NCBI RefSeq assembly: GCF_903819335.1
Contig: NZ_CAIJDE010000033.1
Coordinates: 1-64,000, forward strand
Length of the DNA: 64,000 nt
DNA from: Flavobacterium panici
GTDB lineage: Bacteria > Bacteroidota > Bacteroidia > Flavobacteriales > Flavobacteriaceae
Direction: 5' to 3'
Shown: piece by piece, positions 26,309 through 34,927 of the stretch
How the letters are laid out: each line of letters begins with the position of its first letter
Numbering within the stretch: position 1 is the stretch's first letter
Translations under genes and position numbers: made by a program
Notes under the pieces: model-generated
Database searches by the model: none
Told to the model about the DNA's origin: nothing
Seen by the model: the letters and a program-made list of their open reading frames with translations, nothing else

Positions 26309-26433
26309 AATGAAAAATGGATATGAATAAATATACGGCTATAAAACTCAGTGAATACTATAGAGATAGTATCCGTACTTCGGGAGAAGTAATCGGTGAG
26401 TTTGTCCGTGACAAAGAAGTTGTATGTAAACTT
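26278..26433 (-). promoter_or_regulatory. folded 5' leader of the arginine cluster (candidate cis-regulatory RNA)
   Basis: In plus coordinates a three-way junction is closed by AAACTCA (26344-26350) with TGAGTTT (26397-26403). One arm is ATACTAT (26355-26361) with ATAGTAT (26366-26372). The other is CCGTACTTC (26373-26381) with GAAGTA (26386-26391) and CGG (26394-26396). Further perfect hairpins are TTTGTC/GACAAA at 26401-26415, AAGTT/AACTT at 26417-26433 and TTTGTCC/GGACAAA at 26278-26294. The element begins within 20 nt of the predicted transcription start. A 28-codon reading frame (ATG 26444, ending TAG) crosses it, with two CGG arginine codons. Confidence 0.6.
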
Positions 26434-26449
26434 ATTTTATTCATCGGTG

Positions 26450-26479
26450 CAAAAGTACATTATTTTTTTATTCACAAAA
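26450..26479 (-). promoter_or_regulatory. Bacteroidota-type promoter for the arginine cluster
   Basis: On the minus strand TTTTG (26479-26475) is followed after 17 bp by TACTTTTG (26457-26450), an exact match to TAnnTTTG. Transcription would start near 26445. Confidence 0.75.
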
Positions 26480-26531
26480 CAAAAAATCAAAATTCTAACA
26501 TTTTTTTAATGAAAAGTTATTTTTTTGAAAG

Positions 26532-26614
26532 ATGCTAAGGTTCTAAGTTGCTAAGATTCTAAGATTTTAAATTCGTGCACGCAAACTTGAAACTTGAAAC
26601 TTAAAACTTGAAAC
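26532..26614. repeat. CTAAGATTCTAAG and GAAACTTGAAACTT word repeats
   Basis: Short words repeated several times in a row in the gap 26480-26620; they also form the elements at 17702-17785 and 22698-22760. No gene is seen between them. Confidence 0.55.
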
Positions 26615-26620
26615 AAAAAC

Positions 26621-26653
26621 AAAACCCGATAGCTATAATAACTATCGGGTTTT
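26621..26653 (-). terminator. terminator of the M1 peptidase gene
   Basis: AAAACCCGATAG at 26621-26632 pairs perfectly with CTATCGGGTTTT at 26642-26653 around a 9-nt loop. The stop codon is at 26677. Confidence 0.88.
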
Positions 26654-26676
26654 TAAATACTTCTATTTTTGAATTA

Positions 26677-28947
26677 TTACTTTTTCGTAAATGGAATAAC
26701 TTGTCCATTATCTATAAGTGTCATATCGAAACCTGTTTTGGCTTCGTTGAATTTAAATTTCAATCCTGCTCTTTTTGATTCAAAAGTATCTTTTTCACCT
26801 GCAACAGGAGTTAAAGTAAATTTTGGATAGTTTGGAAGTTCTGCATTTAAAACGCTGTTTTTCTCTGTCAATTCTATTGTTAAAGGTGATTTTACAGTAA
26901 CATAATTCCCTACATAACCATCTAAAATAATATCCTTTTCAACTTTTCCCTTTCCCGCTGTCCACACATTATTACTGTCGTTATAATCCGGGAAAGCATG
27001 ATCTGGATCAAGTGTAATGCTTTCAATTTCTTCTGTTGAATTATGTTTGAAAGACCACTCGTTGTTACGCTGCCAAATTTCTACCGGAAGTTTAACTCTT
27101 GTTATTTTTCCGCTTTTTGTTTTAACGTCTAATACAATTGGCATTGGCATTTTGTCGAAGTTCTCAACATTGATTACAACACCTTTTGCCGGATCATTTT
27201 TTACATATTTAATCCAGTTGATTCCCTGATCAAATCTCCAGTTGTTTACGAACCAGCTTCTCCAGAACCAGCTTAAATCTTCACCTGCAACATTTTCAAT
27301 AGTTCTAAAGAAATCGTCCGGAGTTGGATGTTTGTAAGCCCAGCGCTCTACATAAGTACGTAATGCTTTATCAAAACGCTCTTGTCCTAAAACCTGCTCT
27401 CTTAAAATAACTAATCCTGCACTTGGTTTTGCATAACATAAAACACCAATATTAGCTTCCTTCATATTATCAGGAGAACTCATAATGGTTTCTAATTTTG
27501 GGCTTGTGAAATATTCTGCTTCTTCATGTAAATTAGATGCAGGCTGTTTGTATTCTCCGTTATTAAAATCGTAAGAACTTACAGAGTTAATAAAGGTATT
27601 GAAACCTTCATCCATCCAGGCAAAATAACGCTCGTTTGAACCTACAATCATTGGGAACCAAATATGTCCGAATTCGTGATCTGTAACTCCCCATAAATCA
27701 TCTCCTTTAGATTTCCATCCGCAGAAAACAATTCCCGGATATTCCATTCCACCTTCATTTCCTGCTACGTTTGTAGCCGCAGGATAAGGATATTCGAACC
27801 ATCTTTTAGAGTAATTTTCGATAGACGCTTTAGTATATTCTGTAGAACGTCCCCAAGCATCATTTCCTGAACTTTCAACAGGATATGCTGATAATGCTAA
27901 AGATTTTTTTCCGCTTGGTAAATTTATTTTTGCTCCATCTAAAATAAAAGCCGGAGATGATGCCCAAGAAAAGTCACGTGCATTTTTAATTTTATAATGC
28001 CAAGTTTTTTGTGCCGAAGCATTGCTGTTTGCAGTCGCAGCAACTTCATCTGCAGAACGAATTATAACGGTTTTATCACTTTGAGAAGCATCTTTATATC
28101 TTTTCAATTGTTCTGCAGAAAATACTTCTGCTCCGTTTACTAATTCTCCGGAACCTACAACGTAGTGATTTGCAGGAACGGTCAATTTTACATCAAAATC
28201 TCCATATTCTAAATAAAACTCAGAAGCTCCTAAATAAGGTGCCGTATTCCATCCTCTTACGTCATCATAAACACACATACGCGGATACCATTGTGCGATT
28301 GTGAATATTTTTCCGTTTTTAGTTTCTAAAACTCCCATTCTGTCTGAACCTTCAAATGGTGCAATAAATGAGAATTCGATTTTAATTTTTACAGAAGCTC
28401 CTTTTTCTGCTAATTCCTGTGGAAGGAAAATCTGCATTCTGGTATCTGTAACGATATATTTTGCTTCAACTTCTGTTTTGGTTTTCCCGCCAGAAATTAC
28501 TTTTACTGATTTAATTTTATTTCCTCCGTCAAAAACCTGACCTTGAGCTCCATTACGGCTTCCGGTTAAAGGTACAACAGCATTTCCTCTGGAATCTTCT
28601 TTAAATAAATTTTGATCTAAATTCAGCCAAAGAAATCCAAGTTTATCAGGACTATTATTTGTATATGTAATTTCATCTGTACCTACAATTTCATTTGTAG
28701 TTCCGTTAAGCTTTGCCGTTATTTGATAATCGGCTCTGTTCTGCCAATATTCAACGCCTGGCTGACCGCTTGCAGTACGAGTAGAAGTACCATTTTTTGT
28801 ATAAAAATGCGGTGCGAATGCATCATGATAATTGTAATTATTTACTGGATTTGCCGCTGTTGCTGAAGGCGTTTGTTGTGCCCAAACAGAAGAAAATCCA
28901 ATAAACAAAGCCATGGTTAAAAAGGCTTTTGAAGATTGTTTTTTCAT
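26677..28947 (-). CDS. M1 family metallopeptidase, exported
   Basis: From ATG 28947 the product is 756 residues with a signal peptide ([20 protein letters not shown], cleaved after VWAQ). The M1 aminopeptidase domain carries GGMEYPG (399-405, the GAMEN-like exopeptidase motif), HEFGH (424-428) and the downstream Glu447 in WMDEGFNTF that together hold the catalytic zinc. Two beta-rich C-terminal domains follow. It probably trims peptides in the periplasm or at the outer membrane. The frame opens at TTG 28971, but the ATG fits the signal peptide. It is followed by a strong terminator. Confidence 0.93.
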   Translation of the reverse strand: MKKQSSKAFLTMALFIGFSSVWAQQTPSATAANPVNNYNYHDAFAPHFYTKNGTSTRTASGQPGVEYWQNRADYQITAKLNGTTNEIVGTDEITYTNNSPDKLGFLWLNLDQNLFKEDSRGNAVVPLTGSRNGAQGQVFDGGNKIKSVKVISGGKTKTEVEAKYIVTDTRMQIFLPQELAEKGASVKIKIEFSFIAPFEGSDRMGVLETKNGKIFTIAQWYPRMCVYDDVRGWNTAPYLGASEFYLEYGDFDVKLTVPANHYVVGSGELVNGAEVFSAEQLKRYKDASQSDKTVIIRSADEVAATANSNASAQKTWHYKIKNARDFSWASSPAFILDGAKINLPSGKKSLALSAYPVESSGNDAWGRSTEYTKASIENYSKRWFEYPYPAATNVAGNEGGMEYPGIVFCGWKSKGDDLWGVTDHEFGHIWFPMIVGSNERYFAWMDEGFNTFINSVSSYDFNNGEYKQPASNLHEEAEYFTSPKLETIMSSPDNMKEANIGVLCYAKPSAGLVILREQVLGQERFDKALRTYVERWAYKHPTPDDFFRTIENVAGEDLSWFWRSWFVNNWRFDQGINWIKYVKNDPAKGVVINVENFDKMPMPIVLDVKTKSGKITRVKLPVEIWQRNNEWSFKHNSTEEIESITLDPDHAFPDYNDSNNVWTAGKGKVEKDIILDGYVGNYVTVKSPLTIELTEKNSVLNAELPNYPKFTLTPVAGEKDTFESKRAGLKFKFNEAKTGFDMTLIDNGQVIPFTKK

Positions 28948-29134
28948 ATTTTTTAGCTGTTTATGTAGCAAATTAATGAAAAAAAAAGCTATTTACAGAG
29001 AAAACGAAAAGGATAAATTTAATTTTAGCAAAAATTTATTAAAAAAATAATTCTAAGCTTTTTCCTAAAAAATAAAATTTATAAAATATATTTACATCAA
29101 GATTTAAGACTAATTCTTTTCAATAAATAACATT

Positions 29135-29986
29135 TTGAGCACAACTATATCAAATTCAACACTTAAGGCTTCGATTAAAAATGCCGGAGCAGAATTGTTC
29201 TCTTTAAAAGACAATCAAAATAAAGAATATATCTGGGAAGGAAATCCGGATTTTTGGGGTAAACACTCTCCTATTCTTTTCCCTATTGTTGGTACATTGA
29301 AAAACAACACTTACACCATTGATAAAAAAGAATATCAATTGCCAAGACATGGTTTTGCAAGGGATATGGAATTTCAACTTATTGAAAAAACAGGCAACAG
29401 TGCGGTTTTTTCGTTAGAATCAAATGCCGAAACTTTAAAAAAATATCCGTTTGAATTTGAACTGCAGCTTATTTATACGTTAGAAAATACTACTTTAAAT
29501 ATAGAATATGTGGTTATAAATAAAAGTGAATCAAAAATGCCTTTCTCAATTGGTGCACATCCGGCGATTGCTCTTCCTGAAAAGTTTGAAAATTATGCTT
29601 TTAAGTTTGAAAAAGCTGAATCTTTAAAATATAATCTTCTTGAAAATGATTTGATTTCGAATAAAACCGAAACTTTAAAAACTACCGAAAATGTTGTTCC
29701 ATTAAACTATAAACTTTTCGAAAATGATGCTTTGGTTTTTAAAACATTAGAATCTAATTCATTAACTATTCTCGAAAATTCAAAACCTTATGTACAGGTT
29801 GAATTTGAAGATTTTCCGAGTTTGGGAATCTGGACAAAAGATCAGGCTCCTTTTGTTTGTATTGAACCTTGGTTTGGATATTCGGACACGGCAGATAATT
29901 CAGGCGATTTGTTTAAAAAAGAAGGAATTTTGATTTTAGATGTCGACCAGTCATTTCATTCAAAATTCAGTATTAAAATAGTATAA
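29135..29986 (+). CDS. aldose 1-epimerase (galactose mutarotase-like) family protein
   Basis: The 283-residue protein has the mutarotase beta-sandwich pattern: YIWEGNPDFWGKHSPILFPIVG near the N-terminus, LPRHGFARDMEF with the catalytic-type His, SIGAHPAI and IEPWFGYSD near the end. It is of the LacX type, which probably anomerises hexoses or acts on sugar phosphates in the cytosol. The start is a TTG; no ATG precedes the conserved region. The following GNAT gene starts 6 bp after its stop, so the two are co-transcribed. Confidence 0.9.
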   Translation: MSTTISNSTLKASIKNAGAELFSLKDNQNKEYIWEGNPDFWGKHSPILFPIVGTLKNNTYTIDKKEYQLPRHGFARDMEFQLIEKTGNSAVFSLESNAETLKKYPFEFELQLIYTLENTTLNIEYVVINKSESKMPFSIGAHPAIALPEKFENYAFKFEKAESLKYNLLENDLISNKTETLKTTENVVPLNYKLFENDALVFKTLESNSLTILENSKPYVQVEFEDFPSLGIWTKDQAPFVCIEPWFGYSDTADNSGDLFKKEGILILDVDQSFHSKFSIKIV

Positions 29987-29992
29987 TTTAAG

Positions 29993-30541
29993 ATGTTAGA
30001 ATTTAACTTTCACCCATTTCCGGTAATCGAAACGGAGCGTTTACTTTTAAGAAGAATTACGAATGACGATGTAAATGAAATTTTTGAATTGCGTTCGAAT
30101 CCTGAAACTATGAAATATATTCCGAGGCCATTAGTTAAAAATAATGAAGATGCTTTGGAACATATTGCTATGATTGAGGAAAAAATAGAAACCAATGTTG
30201 GAATTAATTGGGGAATTACCCTAAAAGATAATCCTAAACTTCTGGGAATTATTGGTTATTACAGAATGCAGCCCGAAAATCATCGTGCAGAAATTGGTTA
30301 TATGTTATCGCCAGATTTTCATGGAAAAGGAATTATTCCCGAAGCTGTAAATAGATTAATTCAATACGGTTTTGAGGATTTAAAACTGCATTCGATCGAA
30401 GCGGTAATTGATCCTGAAAACTATGCATCTGAAAAGGTATTACAAAAATGCGGATTTGTGAAAGAAGCTCATCTAAAAGAAGCTGAACTTTATGAAGGCA
30501 AATTTCTGGATAAAGTAATTTATTCTTTGCTTCAGAATTAG
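29993..30541 (+). CDS. GNAT family N-acetyltransferase (RimJ/RimL-like)
   Basis: The 182-residue protein begins with the RimJ/RimL hallmark ETERLLLRRITNDDVNEIFELRSNPE and has the acetyl-CoA loop DFHGKGIIPEAV and the IDPENYASEKVLQKCGF block. The natural acceptor is unknown; relatives acetylate ribosomal-protein N-termini, small amines or antibiotics. It follows the mutarotase-like gene closely. Confidence 0.9.
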   Translation: MLEFNFHPFPVIETERLLLRRITNDDVNEIFELRSNPETMKYIPRPLVKNNEDALEHIAMIEEKIETNVGINWGITLKDNPKLLGIIGYYRMQPENHRAEIGYMLSPDFHGKGIIPEAVNRLIQYGFEDLKLHSIEAVIDPENYASEKVLQKCGFVKEAHLKEAELYEGKFLDKVIYSLLQN

Positions 30542-30666
30542 GCATTTTACTATTCCTCACAAAAAACATTTCTTGTTAAAATCATCTATTCCTGCAATAG
30601 TAAATGCGCTATTGCGTTATATTTGTGGCCGAAAACAGATTACGTCCGCGATCACAAAAAAATACC

Positions 30667-31224
30667 ATGAAAAAATTATTCGCCTTTATTGTTCTTTTTT
30701 TATCCATACAATTACAAAGTCAGACTTTTATAAAATTTAACGGAGCTACTGCTTTAGTTGGGATTCCAAATGTTGGTATCGAAACCAGTATTGGCGAAAA
30801 AACCACTTTTAGTTTTGATGTAATGGCTTCTTTCTGGAAATCATTTAACGGAAATAATCCGATGGAATTTTACACTTTTACTCCAGAAGTTCGTTATCAT
30901 TTTAAAGAAAAATACAACGGATTTTATGTTGGTGCTCACGCAGGTCCTGATTTTTATCAATTACAAAAATGGAATTACTGGGATACTAATAAATATGAAC
31001 ACGGATTTGGTTACCGTTTAGGAGTTACTGTAGGTTATAATATCAAATTAAACGATAAATTTTTACTGGATATTTTTGCAGGAGGCGGATGGCACCAAGG
31101 TTTTTACCATGGATATTATAATGACGGAACGCCAGGCAGATATGAAAAAGCTCCAAACTGGAACAAAAGCGGTGAATGGCTTCCGTATCGCGGCGGTGTA
31201 ATGCTTTCGTATAAACTGAACTAA
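30667..31224 (+). CDS. DUF3575 outer-membrane beta-barrel protein
   Basis: I start at ATG 30667, which begins a signal peptide (MKKLFAFIVLFLSIQLQSQ); the frame reaches back to 30604. The 185-residue protein has alternating strands and aromatic girdles (FYVGAHAGPDFYQLQKWNYW, GFGYRLGVTVGYNI) typical of the family, ending in SYKLN. It is predicted to be in the outer membrane, with function unknown. TATATTTG, a -7-like element, lies at 30618-30625. The stop is 2 bp from the convergent VF530 gene. Confidence 0.85.
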   Translation: MKKLFAFIVLFLSIQLQSQTFIKFNGATALVGIPNVGIETSIGEKTTFSFDVMASFWKSFNGNNPMEFYTFTPEVRYHFKEKYNGFYVGAHAGPDFYQLQKWNYWDTNKYEHGFGYRLGVTVGYNIKLNDKFLLDIFAGGGWHQGFYHGYYNDGTPGRYEKAPNWNKSGEWLPYRGGVMLSYKLN

Positions 31225-31226
31225 AA

Positions 31227-31451
31227 TCAGCTGAGTTTAGGAAGCATTTTTACATATAATTCTTCTACTTTTTTTCGCGCCCAATCGGTTTTTCTTAAAA
31301 AAGTAAGGCTCGATTTTACACTTGGATTTGAAGTGAAACATTTTACAGGAATCAATTCTCCTAAAGTGTCAAAACCATAATGGTCAACTAAGGTTTCTAC
31401 AATCTTTTGAAGTGTGATTCCGTGAAGCGGATCTTTAGATTTACTTTCCAT
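31227..31451 (-). CDS. VF530 (DUF2132) family small DNA-binding protein
   Basis: The 74-residue protein has the family hallmark [33 protein letters not shown] followed by [18 protein letters not shown], the typical helix pattern ending in a basic region. VF530 proteins are small double-stranded-DNA-associated or SAP-like proteins of unsettled role. The gene is convergent with the DUF3575 gene (2-bp gap) and preceded on its own strand by a terminator. Confidence 0.85.
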   Translation of the reverse strand: MESKSKDPLHGITLQKIVETLVDHYGFDTLGELIPVKCFTSNPSVKSSLTFLRKTDWARKKVEELYVKMLPKLS

Positions 31452-31472
31452 TTTATATAATTTAAATAATAC

Positions 31473-31505
31473 AAAAGACCGTCCTCAAAAAGAATGGTCT
31501 TTTTT
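31473..31505 (-). terminator. terminator of the porin-like gene
   Basis: AAAAGACC at 31473-31480 pairs with GGTCTTTT at 31496-31503 across a 15-nt loop with A/T runs on both sides. It lies between the porin-like gene and VF530. Confidence 0.7.
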
Positions 31506-31550
31506 GCAAAATTAACGAATTCACCTAATACAATTCGTTAAAAGCTAAAA

Positions 31551-32189
31551 TTAGAATACGAATTTAAATCCAAAAGAAAGCGGTGAAGTTAAATTTGGAT
31601 TACTTCCTGCTAAAACCGTGTTATAAAACGGATCTACATTTGCAACATGCGCCAACCCAAAATTTGTAACCGTCGTTTTTTCTCCATTTTTAGGCTCAAT
31701 AGTCGTAGAAGTAAAATTAGCCAAATCGTAAGAGAACTCAACTGAGAAGTTTTTCGTAACAAAATAGTCAAAACCTCCTGATACAGATAATCCTACCTGA
31801 TTAACTTTCAACTCGCTTTCTTTTTCTTTTCCTGTAATAACCGGCAAAGCTGCTTGTCCAAAGAAGTACAACGAACCCGCTACATTCCAATATTTTCTTG
31901 CTAGAGGCTGAATCACAAATAAATCTGTTTTTGCAGCTGTTCCAGCGTTAGAATCTGCTTTTATATTAATAAACCCAATTCCTGCTCCAACGGCAACTGA
32001 AGGTGTAACAAATGTACCAACAACCGGAAGTACAGATAAACTTGTATTTTTTAAATCTGCCGTTTTTGTCTGCTGATAACCAAATTGCGAAGTTGCAAAC
32101 CAAGCTCCTTTTAAACCTTGAGCCGAATCCTGAGCTTTTACAGATAAACCAATTAATGCAATACCAACTAATGTAAAAATCTTTTTCAT
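31551..32189 (-). CDS. outer-membrane beta-barrel (porin-like) protein
   Basis: The 212-residue protein has a signal peptide cleaved after SVKAQ and about eight amphipathic strands ending in the typical C-terminal aromatic SFGFKFVF. It resembles the Bacteroidota 'outer membrane protein with beta-barrel domain' family. Specific function is unknown. A near-perfect promoter (32216-32245) and a terminator (31473-31505) suggest a single-gene transcript. Confidence 0.85.
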   Translation of the reverse strand: MKKIFTLVGIALIGLSVKAQDSAQGLKGAWFATSQFGYQQTKTADLKNTSLSVLPVVGTFVTPSVAVGAGIGFINIKADSNAGTAAKTDLFVIQPLARKYWNVAGSLYFFGQAALPVITGKEKESELKVNQVGLSVSGGFDYFVTKNFSVEFSYDLANFTSTTIEPKNGEKTTVTNFGLAHVANVDPFYNTVLAGSNPNLTSPLSFGFKFVF

Positions 32190-32215
32190 TTTAAGTTTGT
32201 TTTATAATTACAAAA

Positions 32216-32245
32216 CAAACTTATGAGTAAGGTTTTGTGCCAAAG
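32216..32245 (-). promoter_or_regulatory. Bacteroidota-type promoter for the porin-like gene
   Basis: On the minus strand TTTG (ending at 32241) is followed after 17 bp by TAAGTTTG (32223-32216). This gives a 5' leader of about 22 nt. Confidence 0.7.
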
Positions 32246-32327
32246 CTGATTAAAATCATAGATTAAAAGAAATCTTTAATTATATTTGACAGTATGAATG
32301 TCTTGCATTTTTCTTACTTTTGCCACC

Positions 32328-32783
32328 ATGTTAAAATCAGTCAATATACTTAATAAGAGAGCTCGTTTTGATTACGAGATAATCGACACTTATACTGCCG
32401 GAATTGTTTTGGCGGGAACCGAAATCAAATCAATACGTTTAGGGAAAGCGAATATTACAGAAAGCTTTTGCGAATTTAGCGGTTTGGAGCTTTTTGCTAT
32501 CAATACTTATATAGAAGAATATTCGTTTGGAAACCAGTTTAATCATAAATCACGAAGCGAACGTAAATTGCTTTTAAACAAAAAAGAATTAAAAACACTT
32601 CATAAAAGCGTTCAGGCAAAAGGTCTTACTATCGTTCCGCTTAAATTGTTTACCAATGAAAAAGGTCTTGCAAAACTGCAAATTGGTCTTTGTAAAGGAA
32701 AGAAAAACTACGACAAACGTGAATCACTAAAAGAACAAGATACAAAACGTGACTTGGACAGAATTAAAAAAGCGTACAACTAA
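32328..32783 (+). CDS. smpB: SsrA-binding protein SmpB
   Basis: SmpB binds tmRNA and places it in stalled ribosomes for trans-translation. The 151-residue protein from ATG 32328 has the family order: [60 protein letters not shown] block ([14 protein letters not shown]) and the basic C-terminal tail with [20 protein letters not shown]. The frame opens 10 codons upstream but those codons hold a TACTTTTG -7 box (32315-32322), so the mRNA may be nearly leaderless. The tmRNA gene is not in the window. Confidence 0.96.
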   Translation: MLKSVNILNKRARFDYEIIDTYTAGIVLAGTEIKSIRLGKANITESFCEFSGLELFAINTYIEEYSFGNQFNHKSRSERKLLLNKKELKTLHKSVQAKGLTIVPLKLFTNEKGLAKLQIGLCKGKKNYDKRESLKEQDTKRDLDRIKKAYN

Positions 32784-32861
32784 TCTTTCATTTATTCTAA
32801 CTAAATCTGTGTTTATCAAAATTTTATAGTTATTTTTATAGAAACAATATAACTGTAAAAT

Positions 32862-33503
32862 ATGAAAAAGTACTTAATTCTACTCATTGCAATTCTGTCA
32901 CTTTCAGGTTGTGGCAGTAATACAACTATTGTAAATAGCTGGAGAGATCCAAAAATAACCGTTGCCCAGGAACACTTTAAAAAAGTCCTGGTTGTTGCTT
33001 TAGTTAAAGATGAAGCTTCGAGGAGAATTACCGAAAATCGAATTGCATCAAGTAACCCGATTTTTAAAACTTCTTATCAATACTTAAACGAAACTACCAA
33101 AGATCTCACAAAGGAACAAAAACTAAAAATTCTTCAGGACGAAAATTTTGACGGTGTTGTAACCATGCGTTTGGTAAGCACCGAAAAAGAAACGACTTAT
33201 GTTCCGGGATCTTATACCGGAATGTATTACGGCGGTTTTGACGGCTTATATTCTGGAGTTTACGGTTATGGTTTTGGAAACTGGTACGGAATGTATTCTC
33301 CTGCTTACTATGATCCCGGATATTATCAGGAAACAACTTATTATATGGTTGAAACCAATATTTTTTCTTTAAAAGAAAATAAACTAATCTGGACCGGAAC
33401 TACAAAATCAGATTATGTTACAGACTTAGGCCAAACTGTAGATGCCATTATGCAAGCTGTGGTTAAAGAAATGAGAAAAGACGGTTCTTTACCTCCAAAA
33501 TAA
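32862..33503 (+). CDS. lipoprotein with Tyr/Gly-rich insert
   Basis: The 213-residue protein is a lipoprotein (signal ending LSLSGCGSN, Cys17), with a domain starting NSWRDPKI that resembles DUF4136-type or similar lipoproteins and a middle segment very rich in Tyr and Gly (GMYYGGFDGLYSGVYGYG, near residues 118-155). The last third is NIFSLKENKLIWTGTTKSDY, typical of this lipoprotein set. The role is unknown; it is probably an outer-membrane anchored envelope protein. Confidence 0.8.
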   Translation: MKKYLILLIAILSLSGCGSNTTIVNSWRDPKITVAQEHFKKVLVVALVKDEASRRITENRIASSNPIFKTSYQYLNETTKDLTKEQKLKILQDENFDGVVTMRLVSTEKETTYVPGSYTGMYYGGFDGLYSGVYGYGFGNWYGMYSPAYYDPGYYQETTYYMVETNIFSLKENKLIWTGTTKSDYVTDLGQTVDAIMQAVVKEMRKDGSLPPK

Positions 33504-33512
33504 ATTCAAAAG

Positions 33513-33540
33513 AAAGCAATATTGTATTATTGCTTTTTTT
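33513..33540 (+). terminator. terminator after the Tyr/Gly-rich lipoprotein gene
   Basis: AAAGCAATA at 33513-33521 pairs with TATTGCTTT at 33528-33536, then a T-run to 33540. It starts 9 bp after the stop. Confidence 0.8.
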
Positions 33541-33589
33541 ATGATTTAAAAAATGACTAAATTTGTCAAGACTTAAATTTTCATCAAAA

Positions 33590-34639
33590 ATGAAATCACT
33601 TTTAAAAAATGCAAGAGAACAAAAGGGCTTAAAAACGCGTGAACTGGCGCAGCTTGCCGGAATTGATCAGGCATTAATAAGCAAATTTGAATCGGGAACG
33701 CGAAAACCTACTAAAGATCAAATTACAAAACTCGCCCAGCTTTTAGAAATTGATTATGAAACTTTAATGATTGCCTGGCTAAAAGAAAAAATTCTTTATG
33801 AAATTGGTGATGAAGAATTTGCTTTGAAAGCTTTAAAAATGGCAGAAGATGAAATCAAATACAACAAAACTATATCAAATCTTAAGCTATCAACTTCTTT
33901 AGAAAAAATCTTAAAAGAAATTGATCTTCTAAAAGAAAAATTAGACTCTTACAAACAATTTGACAGCTTTAAGATCAGACAAGCTTTAGAACTTGAATAT
34001 ACCTTTGAAAGCAATAGAATTGAAGGAAATACAATGACACTTCGTGAAACTGATATGGTTATTAATGAAGGTTTGACCATTTCCGGAAAAAGTATGCGAG
34101 AACATCTTGAGGCAATAAATCATCAGGAAGCCATTGGTTTTATTAAAGATTTAATGAGCAAAAATAATTCATTAAACGAACGTGATCTCTTATCAATTCA
34201 TAATTTAATTCTTAGAGGAATAATTCCGGAAGATGCTGGACGTTATCGAAAAGTTCAGGTTATGATACAAGATAGCAGCCACATGCCGTCGCAGCCTTTG
34301 TTAGTTCAGCAAGAAATGGAGGAATATTTTATTTGGTATGAAATCAATAAAAACAAACTTCATCCGGTTATTTTAGCTGCTGAAATGCATGAAAGATTAG
34401 CAACAATTCATCCTTTTATTGATGGAAACGGAAGAACTTCAAGATTAATCATGAATTTAATTTTAATGCAAAAAGGATATTTAATAGCCAATATTAAAGG
34501 TGATTATGAAAACAGAATCCGTTATTATCAATCTCTGGAAACTGCTCAGACCAAAAAGGATAAAGAAGATTTTTTGCTTTTTATAGCTCAAACACAAAAA
34601 GAAAGTTTAGAAAGATACATCGCAATTCTTACTCAATAA
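33590..34639 (+). CDS. Fic family protein with N-terminal XRE helix-turn-helix
   Basis: The 349-residue protein joins an XRE-type HTH (about 1-62: TRELAQLAGIDQALISKFESG) to a Fic domain with the complete active motif HPFIDGNGRTSR (274-285), so it should transfer AMP or another nucleotide group to a target hydroxyl. The inhibitory motif SNRIEGN at 141-147 places it in the class II (N-terminal inhibitory helix) group. ATG 33590 is chosen over TTG 33563, which lies inside a TAAATTTG box (33558-33565). No small antitoxin gene is next to it, consistent with an internal inhibitory motif. Targets are unknown; a self-regulating stress or defence role is possible. Confidence 0.88.
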   Translation: MKSLLKNAREQKGLKTRELAQLAGIDQALISKFESGTRKPTKDQITKLAQLLEIDYETLMIAWLKEKILYEIGDEEFALKALKMAEDEIKYNKTISNLKLSTSLEKILKEIDLLKEKLDSYKQFDSFKIRQALELEYTFESNRIEGNTMTLRETDMVINEGLTISGKSMREHLEAINHQEAIGFIKDLMSKNNSLNERDLLSIHNLILRGIIPEDAGRYRKVQVMIQDSSHMPSQPLLVQQEMEEYFIWYEINKNKLHPVILAAEMHERLATIHPFIDGNGRTSRLIMNLILMQKGYLIANIKGDYENRIRYYQSLETAQTKKDKEDFLLFIAQTQKESLERYIAILTQ

Positions 34640-34728
34640 AAAAAGGGTGTTTCAAAAGTCTAGACAACTTCTTTACTATAATTATTTAGTTTATTAGAAA
34701 ACTGAGCATTTCATTTTTTACCAGACAT

Positions 34729-34906
34729 CATTCCGTAGGAATGTTTCATCGGTAGAAAAAATAGCAACCACCCAAATTTACACGTTCCGTAGGAACGTTT
34801 GATATACCTAATTATTTAAAATAATATCAAAATCAAACGTTCCTACGGAACGTATAAACATCAACAATAACATAATTTTCTACCAATGAATTGTTCCTAC
34901 GGAACA
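34729..34906. repeat. REP-type composite palindrome with four TTCCGTAGGAA units
   Basis: Four palindromic units lie at 34729-34743, 34782-34798, 34837-34853 and 34892-34906. The first two read TTCCGTAGGAA and the last two are inverted, so the whole 178 bp is an imperfect nested palindrome (also GGTAGAAAA near 34751 and TTTTCTACC near 34877). It looks like a non-autonomous REPIN-like element; no transposase is near. The rest of 34640-34965 shows only the pcm terminator. Confidence 0.75.
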
Positions 34907-34927
34907 TATATGTTATTGAATACTAAA

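Noticed and set aside
26344..26403. Possible tRNA because of a 7-bp closing stem and three-way layout
   Set aside because: Only 60 nt, two arms instead of three, no T-loop GTTCGA pattern and no anticodon arm of 5 bp with a 7-nt loop.
26344..26403. Possible hammerhead ribozyme because of three stems
   Set aside because: The core CUGAUGA and GAAA sequences between stems are missing; two of the arms abut directly.
26317..26538. Plus-strand 73-codon frame with a protein-like look
   Set aside because: It is antisense to the arginine leader, overlaps the promoter and all perfect stems, and has no recognisable domain or plus-strand partner. The exact stems explain the non-random sequence better.
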